DNA from: Bacteroides intestinalis
Lineage (GTDB): Bacteria; Bacteroidota; Bacteroidia; Bacteroidales; Bacteroidaceae
Assembly: GCF_003464595.1 (NCBI RefSeq)
Contig: NZ_QRZF01000003.1
Span: forward strand, 310,001 to 374,000
Direction: 5' to 3'
DNA: 64,000 nt
The notes beneath the pieces were generated by a model, which was given only the letters and a program-made list of their open reading frames with translations, ran no database searches and was not told the DNA's origin. Shown here one piece after another: positions 37,174 to 44,082 of the stretch (positions are counted from its first letter, which is position 1; every line of letters begins with the position of its first letter). The translations under genes were made by a program, and so were the position numbers.

Positions 37174-38004
37174 CTAGTGATAATCAGTTTCTTCAAAGTC
37201 GTAATTGCGATGTTTTAGTGCTTTCTTTTCTTCAGAACGTTTCAATCCGTACATTGTACTCATTCTTTCGGTCGGATCGGTATGTAACTCTTTGTAACGG
37301 GTCTCTAAATATTTTTTTCGGGTAGTTTTTGCCCAGTCATGTCCATAGAAGTCATAAATGCCTACTGGTTGTATTCCTTTGCTTACTAAGCTTGTAGCAG
37401 TGAAACTATAGTCTTTGTCTTTGTCATAAGCTTCTAAAATCAGTCCTGGTAATCCACATAGTTTCCACGGTCCTTCACTGATAGGAATGTCAAAAGTGAA
37501 CCAAGCATACCAGACTCGTCCACGATAATGACTAATGGCTAGTTGGCAGGAATATTCCAATATTACTTTAGTGGAATCTTTTAGTGCCCATTGTGGTTTT
37601 TCCCACTCTTCCTCATAGGTCCAATTCATCAGAGCGAAATGATTGAATACTGTCACCTTGTTTTCTGGAAAATTCTTATAAACATACTCATGGAAAACCC
37701 CGCTTGGACTTTTTCCTCCGGTTTTTCTTGAGTATTCTATAAACATCATGGCTCTTTTTTTTCTGTCTGTTCCTAACGAATCCCACCGCAATTCTCTTGG
37801 GGAATAGAACATGCTACTGTTTTGCCCGATTCGGAGTCTTGCAGGTTCTGCTTTATAGTCATTTTTCCTATCTAATGTGTCAGTTACTACACGTTTGTAA
37901 TATTCACATTCTAACACTGCAGGCTCAATAACTTCTACTTTCTGTGCATATAATATGTGAGTTGTTAAACTGCAGATAAAAAAGATGATGTATTTTACTT
38001 TCAT
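37174..38004 (-). CDS. GLPGLI family protein
   Basis: A 276-residue exported protein with signal peptide about 1-20 (HILYAQ-KV) and the namesake motif GLPGLI inside WKLCGLPGLILEAYDKDKDYSF near residue 187. The family is confined to Bacteroidetes and is usually encoded beside TonB-receptor-like barrels; its function is unknown. It lies 14 bp before the VKOR gene. I infer a periplasmic or outer-membrane helper of the barrel protein. Confidence 0.9.
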   Translation of the reverse strand: MKVKYIIFFICSLTTHILYAQKVEVIEPAVLECEYYKRVVTDTLDRKNDYKAEPARLRIGQNSSMFYSPRELRWDSLGTDRKKRAMMFIEYSRKTGGKSPSGVFHEYVYKNFPENKVTVFNHFALMNWTYEEEWEKPQWALKDSTKVILEYSCQLAISHYRGRVWYAWFTFDIPISEGPWKLCGLPGLILEAYDKDKDYSFTATSLVSKGIQPVGIYDFYGHDWAKTTRKKYLETRYKELHTDPTERMSTMYGLKRSEEKKALKHRNYDFEETDYH

Positions 38005-38073
38005 TTGGAATCTAAATCTATTTATATGAAAATGATATTTCTAAAATCCAATGCATAATGGACTATAATTAAC

Positions 38074-38158
38074 CACAGGGAGCACAACAAATTGTATGAA
38101 TTGAACTGTAATATTTGAATTATCAGTTTGTATTATACAAGTTGACGTGCTCTCTGGG
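38074..38158 (-). other. long imperfect hairpin between precursor and secretion genes
   Basis: CAGGGAGCAC (38076-38085) pairs with GTGCTCTCTG (38147-38156) through one wobble, and the inner flanks pair partly (AATTGTAT with ATACAAGTT). No T-run follows on the minus strand. Its place just after the precursor stop suggests an attenuator or RNA-stabilising element that keeps precursor mRNA above that of the export genes. Inference. Confidence 0.55.
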
Positions 38159-38174
38159 TGAAAAACATGAACTT

Positions 38175-38336
38175 TTACAAACATGCATTGTCAAAAGCTT
38201 CATTCCAGCCATCCCAATCATAGTCAGGATCATTTCCATGAGCATTTCCTTCTGCAATGACTAAGTCGCATGCACTCAGTTCCATTAATTTACCTCCCAT
38301 AATGGCAAGCATTTCTTTTTCAGTAATCTTTTCCAT
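38175..38336 (-). CDS. double-glycine-leader peptide precursor, bacteriocin-like
   Basis: A 53-codon gene. The leader MEKITEKEMLAIMGG (15 residues) has the Glu/Leu/Met spacing and Gly-Gly end recognised by C39 peptidases; cleavage would free a 38-residue peptide. The core is acidic, Gly/Asn/Asp/Trp-rich (with NDPDYDWDGWNEAF) and has two cysteines, C23 and C52, which could form one disulfide spanning most of the core. The start fits the reading frame of a short GG-leader family common in Bacteroidales. No radical-SAM or lanthipeptide enzyme is nearby, so unmodified apart from the disulfide is likely. It could be a class II-like toxin (Bacteroidales peptide toxins called bacteroidetocins are known) or a signal peptide. 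Family membership is not established here. Confidence 0.85.
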   Translation of the reverse strand: MEKITEKEMLAIMGGKLMELSACDLVIAEGNAHGNDPDYDWDGWNEAFDNACL

Positions 38337-38436
38337 AATTTAAATTTTTAGTGGAGTCTATTGATCGTTTTTTCGCAAGAGTAAGTGACTCCGTTTTCTT
38401 ATCTCTTGGAGGCTCTCTTGTACATTAGATATCGTC

Positions 38437-38793
38437 TTAATTGGAAAAACATCCATAAAAAGAATCATTTCCTATTTTAAGTTCCAATATATAGCCATCT
38501 TTTAGTAAATCAAATACCTCAAACGTGTGGCATCGTGAATTTACTATACTGGTATTAGAATATATTACATTGTCGGATTGATCTTTTATAACAATCGACA
38601 CATTCTCTATTGTCATGTTTGAATAAATGCGTATTATATTCTCGTCATAAGTAGCCGTAGGCTCTACTGACAAGGAGCGTTTGTCTTTTATCCGATCGCT
38701 AGCATTATCTTTGCATAACTGTATAGTTATCTCCTTCGCCAAGCAATTCATATAAAACAAAGAACTGATAAGTATAAAAAGCAATCGTTTCAT
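38437..38793 (-). CDS. DUF3244 family exported protein
   Basis: A 118-residue secreted protein: signal peptide about 1-19 (MNCLA-KE), then a single Ig-like beta domain of the DUF3244 type (KRSLSVEPTATYDENIIRIYSNMTIENVSIVIKDQSDNVIYSNT ... GYILELKIGNDSFYGCF). It is encoded just before the precursor gene and probably on the same transcript. An immunity or peptide-binding role is conceivable from position, but the family's function is unknown. Confidence 0.8.
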   Translation of the reverse strand: MKRLLFILISSLFYMNCLAKEITIQLCKDNASDRIKDKRSLSVEPTATYDENIIRIYSNMTIENVSIVIKDQSDNVIYSNTSIVNSRCHTFEVFDLLKDGYILELKIGNDSFYGCFSN

Positions 38794-38865
38794 AGCTTTT
38801 AGCTTTTAGTAATTATTTAATGAGTACAAAAAAAGTGATTTTAGGGTTTTAATCAAAGTATGAGA

Positions 38866-38916
38866 GTGTGCAAAACAGTGTGCATATTTTCTTTTTGTGT
38901 GCAAAATAGTGTGCAT
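38866..38916. promoter_or_regulatory. four-copy GTGTGCA repeat block, candidate operator of the peptide cluster
   Basis: A 20-bp repeat occurs at 38866-38885 and 38897-38916 (one base difference, 31-bp period). Each copy contains GTGTGCA twice, 12 bp apart. The four copies are at 38866, 38878, 38897 and 38909. The block lies about 75-125 bp upstream of the DUF3244 ATG and just after the TPR regulator gene, so the HTH of that regulator is the natural candidate ligand. Confidence 0.65.
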
Positions 38917-38932
38917 TTTAGTTGTAAATATC

Positions 38933-40687
38933 TTATAATGAGTGTATAAAGTCATCCCAGTCTTTAGGACTTCCTTTTTTGCGGAAAACTTTTTCGTAAA
39001 GTCTTCTGCGGGTAGAAGTGATGGCTTCTTTACTGTGGGCGGTAAGTTTAGCGATATCTATGGGAGATTTATTTATCTTTATTAGCAGGCAAATGTGATA
39101 CTCATGTTCATTCAGTTTGCAGAGCTTACATATATTCTCGGTGAAATCTTTATAAATAGCGTTTATGGTTTCTTCAAGTTCTTTCCAATCCTTGTTTGAA
39201 AGCAGATTTTTACTTACTTTAGTTGTATTGAGTTGTTTCTGAATGTATTTGTATATTTCAGATTCGAAAAGGACAGAACCGGCCTGTTTGCGTCTGGTTA
39301 ACTCTATTTCTGCCTGTCTGTTTGCGCAAAGTGTCATTTCTATTTGTTCTTCTAGTTGTAGTTTTAAAGCATTGTTTGCTAGACTGGCTTCCTGTAATTT
39401 TTGCTCCAACACTTCTATTTTTCGTTTGTTTTCTTCTATGAACTGATCACTTTTTCGGTATTGTTCATCCCTCAGTTGTTCAAGTTTCTCCAGTTGAGTT
39501 TTTAGTTGCAAGTTTTTCCGTCTAGCATACTGCAGGTAGGCAAACAATAAAACAAGGGCAAAGAGGCTGATTAAGCTGATGATGATGATGAGATTCTGCT
39601 TTTGTTTATTTTGTGCTGTCAATTGCTTGTTTGCTTTCTCGCGTAGTTGATAATTATAGAGAGAGTTTAACTTGCGGATGGTTTCTGTATCAGTGATTTT
39701 TTGGATAGAATCTGTACATTGTATAAATTGGCGAAGGTGCAATAAAGCTTTTTGAGGATTGTTGTTGTCAATGGCTATTTGTGCTAAACCCTTATGTGCC
39801 GATTGTTTGGCATAAATGGTACCACATTGCAGTAATTGTTTATAATAATAGATAGCGGAATCTATATCCCCCATTTTGTGGTATAACTCTGAAGCAATAG
39901 AGAAAATGCCACTTTTACTGGGAATATCTATACTGTCTAATGAAGGCTGCAGAGCTTGCCGAGCTAAATCATATTTACCCAACTCTGTGTAGAGACTTGC
40001 TATTTGGCTTTTTACCAGAGCCATGAGCACATAATCTTTATGAAAGTCGGCTAGATCATAAGCTTTACGAAAATAATATAAGGAACTGTCATTTTGGTCA
40101 ACACATCGGTATGCATCGGCTATATCTTTCAAATTGAATACCATGCCTATACTATCTTTTAATGCTATGTCGCATTTTTGTGCTTCCTTGAACATTTTCA
40201 ATGCTTCATCATAAGTCTTTTGATATAGAAACAGTGTCCCCATCTGGCTACATATCTTGCTTTTCAGTTGGTAGTTTGCATTTTGGGGTAGGGCTTCTAT
40301 TGCTTTCTCAAAGTAATCCAATGCTTGCGGCGCATCTTCCAAATCCCGATATACGCGTCCTGCATAGTAGTAAGCTTCCGGCAAATGCTCTTCATCTTCT
40401 TGCTTTATATAATAATGTAGTACGGGAAGTATCAAGCTGTCTGAAGTATGGCGTATATATGCTTTGTCGTTTGCTTTGATGCAGAGTAATCGATAATACA
40501 TTTGCGTAGACTCTGATTCAGTCTTTATGTTGTCTTCCAGTGTTTTTAATAGAGCAATAGCACTATCCGGCTGTGTGCTTGCCAAACTATCCGCTACAAT
40601 CAGTGATTGCGGGTTAGGTTTTCTGTCACATGCATAGAAGCATAGCAGCAGGCAGGTTAGTAGTATGAATCGTGTGTTTGTTTTCAT
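38933..40687 (-). CDS. membrane-anchored TPR regulator with C-terminal HTH
   Basis: A 584-residue one-component regulator type common in Bacteroides. Lipoprotein-like signal (LLLCFYAC, Cys20), about eight TPR repeats outside the membrane (about 30-345), a membrane helix near 368-388 (LIIIISLISLFALVLLFAYLQYA), a long coiled coil (about 392-455), then a cytoplasmic domain with a helix-turn-helix (LCKLNEHEYHICLLIKINKSPIDIAKLTAHSKEAITSTRRRLYEKVF). It likely senses a peptide or envelope state through the TPRs and controls the adjacent peptide operon. Confidence 0.83.
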   Translation of the reverse strand: MKTNTRFILLTCLLLCFYACDRKPNPQSLIVADSLASTQPDSAIALLKTLEDNIKTESESTQMYYRLLCIKANDKAYIRHTSDSLILPVLHYYIKQEDEEHLPEAYYYAGRVYRDLEDAPQALDYFEKAIEALPQNANYQLKSKICSQMGTLFLYQKTYDEALKMFKEAQKCDIALKDSIGMVFNLKDIADAYRCVDQNDSSLYYFRKAYDLADFHKDYVLMALVKSQIASLYTELGKYDLARQALQPSLDSIDIPSKSGIFSIASELYHKMGDIDSAIYYYKQLLQCGTIYAKQSAHKGLAQIAIDNNNPQKALLHLRQFIQCTDSIQKITDTETIRKLNSLYNYQLREKANKQLTAQNKQKQNLIIIISLISLFALVLLFAYLQYARRKNLQLKTQLEKLEQLRDEQYRKSDQFIEENKRKIEVLEQKLQEASLANNALKLQLEEQIEMTLCANRQAEIELTRRKQAGSVLFESEIYKYIQKQLNTTKVSKNLLSNKDWKELEETINAIYKDFTENICKLCKLNEHEYHICLLIKINKSPIDIAKLTAHSKEAITSTRRRLYEKVFRKKGSPKDWDDFIHSL

Positions 40688-40692
40688 ACCTA

Positions 40693-40700
40693 CAAAGATA
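40693..40700 (-). promoter_or_regulatory. possible -7 box of TPR regulator gene
   Basis: Minus-strand TATCTTTG fits the consensus but lies only 5 bp before the ATG, so use of this box would give a nearly leaderless mRNA. No -33 match is visible. Confidence 0.4.
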
Positions 40701-40933
40701 GTGTTTCTTTGGAAAATATTTTATTTTCTTGGCGATAATGTATTCTATTTTTGTGGCTGAATAATAAATCAGTGGTAGGTAGGTGAGAGATCCATAATGC
40801 TTTAAACATATTATTCTACATTTATTTCAAAAAAGTTCAGCCCATTCATTTCAGAGTAAAAGCTTCAATAGTAATTGAGAAATACATAGGGGGGCATTTG
40901 ACTTTGCCCTGCTTGTTTGGTGTCTTAGTAGTA

Positions 40934-41043
40934 AGTCTGATTGGATGTTAACCTTGGTCAACAGGCTCGTTAATGACGGTCAACAAGCCGATCAACCAAG
41001 GTTAACAAGCCTGTTGACCAAGGTTGGTGTCCAATCATTGACT
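40934..41043. repeat. 22-bp-period dyad array with GGTYAAC/GTTRACC half-sites
   Basis: GGTCAAC at 40956 and 40978, GGTTAAC at 41000 and GGTTGGT at 41022 recur exactly every 22 bp. Inverted GTTRACC half-sites fall between them (GTTAACC at 40947, GTTGACC at 41013). The best unit reads GGTTAAC-N6-GTTGACC. The outer parts (40940-40967 against 41007-41034) also pair as one 28-bp stem in which the mismatches are all G-T wobbles. The architecture matches the arrays at 12062 and 60001, with a different half-site sequence. Confidence 0.75.
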
Positions 41044-41078
41044 ATGCCTGTAAACGGTTTACACTCTCTAATAATCTC

Positions 41079-41192
41079 TTCCTGATTCATTGTACAGAAA
41101 CCTGAAAGTCTTCCTGGTTTGCTTTACATTACTTCTTGATTCTTCCTGTTTTACTTTACAGTCTTTTCAAAGAGTTCCTGCTTTGCTATACA
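41079..41192. repeat. 32-bp-period tandem array, four units
   Basis: TTCCTG starts at 41079, 41111, 41143 and 41175, exactly 32 bp apart. The conserved part is 18 bp (TTCCTG-N-TT-N2-YT-N-TACA), followed by a 14-bp unconserved filler. The period is three helical turns. The core is not palindromic. The next unit would fall at the left end of the IS element. Confidence 0.75.
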
Positions 41193-41271
41193 CCGCTATA
41201 ATGTTTGACAAATAGTTGTATATAAGTACTTTCATTGTTTCAAAGTTAAATAAATACGATTAAATTACCAA

Positions 41272-42168
41272 CTACATATTATGAAAAACACCGCGGCGGT
41301 CTGCCTGCGCGGCTGGAGGCGCGAAGCCTCCAAAGAGCGCAACATGCAGTCTTCTCATTTCTGCGGGCGTTTTCATCCCATTGCTCATGTGTGGGCGTTT
41401 ATTGTTGTAGAAATCAACGATTCCTTCCATAATGCTCTGCGCCTGCTGCATATCTTTGGGACGTTTCATTTTGTAGAGCCACTCCTGCTTGATGATACCG
41501 TTCATCCTTTCAGCTATGGCATTATCCGTTGGATTTCCATCCTCTGTCATGCTGATGGAGGCGCCCACTTCCTTGAGTCTTTCCACATACAGGTTACAGC
41601 AGTACTGTGAACCACGGTCCGAATGATGTATGAGTGAGCGCAGGTCCAGTCCCTGTTCCCGAGCGCTGTCGATAGCATCATTCAAGGCGGAAAGGGTATG
41701 GGAAGCCAAAAGGCTGTCAGAGAGCTTCCAACCGACAATCTCATGAGTGAAAGCATCGGTCAGCAGGTGCAGATAACAAACACCCTCATCCGTATCGATG
41801 TAGGTGATGTCCGCTACCCATAGTTCACCGGGAGTCATGGGCCTGAAACCTTTAATAAGGTTCTTGTACTTACGATAGTTGTGGTTGGAGTTAGTCGTAT
41901 GTCGGCGCCGTAAGGGGGCAAGCATAAGATGTTTGCGGTGCATAAGTTCGTAAAAACGGTCACGCCCGAGCATCCTTGAACCGAAAATGTCACGCAGAAT
42001 CAAAAATAGCTTGTAAGCGCCAATTCCAGGAGCTTGAGAACGTAGCTGCGCCACTACTTCGACGATTTGGGACTCCAAAAGAGAACGTTCCATGAATTTC
42101 TCACGGCTTATACAATAATAGCCTTCACGAGTCTTGCCAAACAGTCCGCTCAGGCAACGGACAGACAA
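41272..42168 (-). CDS. IS3-family transposase OrfB (DDE integrase domain)
   Basis: About 298 residues plus an N-terminal part read by frameshift. HTH_21-like start, then the rve/DDE core: first Asp in LWVADITYIDT, second in LIHHSDRGSQYCC, Glu in DNAIAERMNGIIKQEW. All three catalytic acids are present, so it should be active. There is no convincing own start codon: the frame runs upstream as SWRQAVDSLRLRHSDLSVRC into the A7 slip site, so expression as OrfAB is expected. Confidence 0.93.
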   Translation of the reverse strand: MSVRCLSGLFGKTREGYYCISREKFMERSLLESQIVEVVAQLRSQAPGIGAYKLFLILRDIFGSRMLGRDRFYELMHRKHLMLAPLRRRHTTNSNHNYRKYKNLIKGFRPMTPGELWVADITYIDTDEGVCYLHLLTDAFTHEIVGWKLSDSLLASHTLSALNDAIDSAREQGLDLRSLIHHSDRGSQYCCNLYVERLKEVGASISMTEDGNPTDNAIAERMNGIIKQEWLYKMKRPKDMQQAQSIMEGIVDFYNNKRPHMSNGMKTPAEMRRLHVALFGGFAPPAAQADRRGVFHNM

Positions 42169-42194
42169 ATCCGAATGCCTGAGACGAAGGCTGT

Positions 42195-42599
42195 CTACTG
42201 CTTGGCGCCAACTTTTTTTAATAAGTCGATACCATATTCTTCACGACCGATCTTCAGTAACTCTGAAAGAGCCTCATTGCGAAGTTCTGAATACTCCAAA
42301 GCTTTACGAAGACGGGATATCTCAGCTTGGAGAGACTCAGCACTAGTCAAGGCTTTCAAATCTTCTTCTGTACGTTTCTTACGCATTGATCTCAGTTTGG
42401 TTAATAACTCTTCGGACAAAGATAGGGATTCCGGATGATTTTCAAAAAGATTCTTCCAACGACAGAGGCTGCCCCGATTGATGCCGTAACGAAAACTGGT
42501 TACAGATAAGGACTCACCACTTGAGTAATGAGAGCTTAGAACCTCAAATTGAAAAGAGGGATCATAAGCTGAACGATTGATTACTTTTTTCTGTTTCAT
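42195..42599 (-). CDS. IS3-family OrfA (HTH protein)
   Basis: A 134-residue DNA-binding part of the transposase. The N-terminal helix-turn-helix (FEVLSSHYSSGESLSVTSFRYGINRGSLCRWKNLF) is followed by a leucine-rich coiled coil (SAESLQAEISRLRKALEYSELRNEALSELLKIG). Its last codons include the slippery run; normal reading stops at TAG (42195-42197). Confidence 0.92.
   Translation of the reverse strand: MKQKKVINRSAYDPSFQFEVLSSHYSSGESLSVTSFRYGINRGSLCRWKNLFENHPESLSLSEELLTKLRSMRKKRTEEDLKALTSAESLQAEISRLRKALEYSELRNEALSELLKIGREEYGIDLLKKVGAKQ
42213..42219 (-). other. programmed -1 frameshift site (A7)
   Basis: The minus-strand heptamer A AAA AAA overlaps codons TTA-AAA-AAA near the orfA end. Slipping back one base joins orfA (LLKK) directly to the orfB frame (SWRQAVD...). 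This is the usual IS3-family arrangement. Confidence 0.8.
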
Positions 42600-42711
42600 A
42601 TTACACCGTTTTTAGTTAAATAGGTGTAAACCATTTCTGTATTAAGTCATAATGCTTGATGTGAAATAAATAGATGCATCGTTCTGATACGGATTGACTG
42701 CGATTCAACTT

Positions 42712-43899
42712 TTAAGTGAGACATCTTCTTCTCCATTCCGAGGGAGAACAACCATATCGGTTTTTAAAAGCTTTGTGAAATGCAGAAGGGCTGTTGAAGC
42801 CTGTATTATAACAGATGTCTTCTATTTCTGCATTCGAATCTCTTAAAAGCATTTCTGCTTTTTCGATACGAAGTGACGTAAGGTATTGAAGGAAACTACA
42901 TCCATATTCTTGATTGAAATATCTATTTAAATAGGTGGAATTGACTGCCACTTTTTGAGCAAACTGCTCCAATTTTATTTTTTGATCATAAATGAATTCT
43001 GGTGTTTGTAATAGTTGGTTTATTTCATCGATCTTTTGAGGAGTCAAGTATACTTTGGAGTTTTTCTTACCATTTATGAGCACCTCTTTTTCTACGACAT
43101 CTTTTTCTGATTTGCTTTCTAGTTGTTGATTTAGGGTATTCACTGGGAACGGTGATGATGTTTCCCGATAAATACGTAGCTTGAGCTTTTGTTTTACGAA
43201 TTGGTGTAAGAGAGAATTATAAAAGATATATCCACTTAATACGCCAATACAAAGGTTGTATAAAAGATTGCAGATATATGAAGAAGTGAACATATTCAAT
43301 AAGAACATGAAGAAGAACCCTGATATTAGGATGCTTTTTCTTTGAATATCGGAAGCTGATTTTAGGAATATACAGTCTGTTTCATTCATATTTCGCAAGA
43401 GTAATACGTAAATGAAAGTCTGTGTGATCCCTGTTATTATACACGTTAAACGGAAAAGTGTCCACCAAGCCGGGAACGATGATAGAATTTCAGCCCAACT
43501 GTAAGTTAAGCGATCTGCCACCGGACTTAAAACTGACATCAATATGTAACAACACGATAAGACCATCGAGGGTAACATATGTTTCCACCATTGTAGCTTT
43601 TGGGGAAATATTCCGGTAATACGGAAGCGGATAAAGAAATAGAGTAAAGGAGGGAGAAAAGTCAGTCCCCAACAGTATAGGGTGGGTAAGAGGGATGTTC
43701 TCTGAAGCAGGAAGAAATTTTCGTATAATGTGCTATATGACGTTAATCCCCAGTATATTAGTAGGATTGGTGCTAATAATATGCTCAAATCCTTTTTATG
43801 CTTGTTTCTCCAAATCAGAGAGATAGAAGCAAGACCTAGTACAGCCCAAGTCAGCAGAAAAGTACAAATAAGTAATGTCTTTAATATGAAAAATGGCAT
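42712..43899 (-). CDS. membrane-bound AraC-family regulator
   Basis: About 395 residues with six to seven membrane helices in residues 1-235, a linker, and a C-terminal AraC double HTH (KVAVNSTYLNRYFNQEYGCSFLQYLTSLRIEKAEMLL, then ICYNTGFNSPSAFHKAFKNRYGCSPSEWRR). I choose ATG at 43899 (MPFFILKTLL), since the -7 box lies at 43922 and the longer frame would start inside the promoter. It is divergent from the TonB receptor operon, its probable target. Same architecture as the regulator at 17752. Confidence 0.87.
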   Translation of the reverse strand: MPFFILKTLLICTFLLTWAVLGLASISLIWRNKHKKDLSILLAPILLIYWGLTSYSTLYENFFLLQRTSLLPTLYCWGLTFLPPLLYFFIRFRITGIFPQKLQWWKHMLPSMVLSCCYILMSVLSPVADRLTYSWAEILSSFPAWWTLFRLTCIITGITQTFIYVLLLRNMNETDCIFLKSASDIQRKSILISGFFFMFLLNMFTSSYICNLLYNLCIGVLSGYIFYNSLLHQFVKQKLKLRIYRETSSPFPVNTLNQQLESKSEKDVVEKEVLINGKKNSKVYLTPQKIDEINQLLQTPEFIYDQKIKLEQFAQKVAVNSTYLNRYFNQEYGCSFLQYLTSLRIEKAEMLLRDSNAEIEDICYNTGFNSPSAFHKAFKNRYGCSPSEWRRRCLT

Positions 43900-43921
43900 G
43901 ATATTGTTGTTCTGTTGCTTG

Positions 43922-43929
43922 CAAATGTA
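43922..43929 (-). promoter_or_regulatory. -7 box for AraC regulator gene
   Basis: Minus-strand TACATTTG, 23 bp before the chosen ATG. Confidence 0.55.
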
Positions 43930-44082
43930 CACACAAAAGTCCGAAAAGAGTGATTTTATTCTGCATTTTTTTAAAGTTTGGTAATGAAATGTTGGTAGAA
44001 AATTGTTTCCTTTGCCCCCCTAATCTGAGGGTTACTATATAACGCTCGTTAGGTATGTAAATTACCATCTTGGGTTGTACAA

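Larger units (their letters stand above)
40688..41201. other. gene-free stretch carrying two periodic arrays
   Basis: No credible coding frame lies between the TPR regulator and the IS element. It holds the 22-bp array (40934-41043) and the 32-bp array (41079-41192); the rest (40701-40933) is plain AT-rich sequence in which I see nothing definite. Confidence 0.7.
41202..42633 (-). mobile_element. IS3-family insertion sequence (orfA/orfB, frameshift type)
   Basis: About 1.43 kb with orfA and orfB on the minus strand. Proposed ends start with TG: left TGTTTGACAAATAG (from 41202) and right, read inward on minus, TGGTTTACACCTAT (from 42633); 16 of the first 24 positions agree. I cannot see a matching 3-4 bp target duplication (TAA left, TTT right), so the exact ends are uncertain. 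A hairpin TTACACC/GGTGTAA (42601-42607, 42623-42629) precedes orfA. It lies in a gap and breaks no recognisable gene. Confidence 0.8.

Noticed and set aside
41079..41192. CRISPR-like array
   Set aside because: Only four units, an 18-bp imperfect core and 14-bp AT-rich fillers, with no cas genes; the filler is too short for spacers.
41056..42632. Wider IS boundaries using the GGTTTACAC match at 41056 and 42624
   Set aside because: That 9-bp match would put both periodic DNA and over 200 bp of non-coding sequence inside the element, whereas IS3 elements end close to orfB; the TG-ended pair at 41202/42633 fits better.
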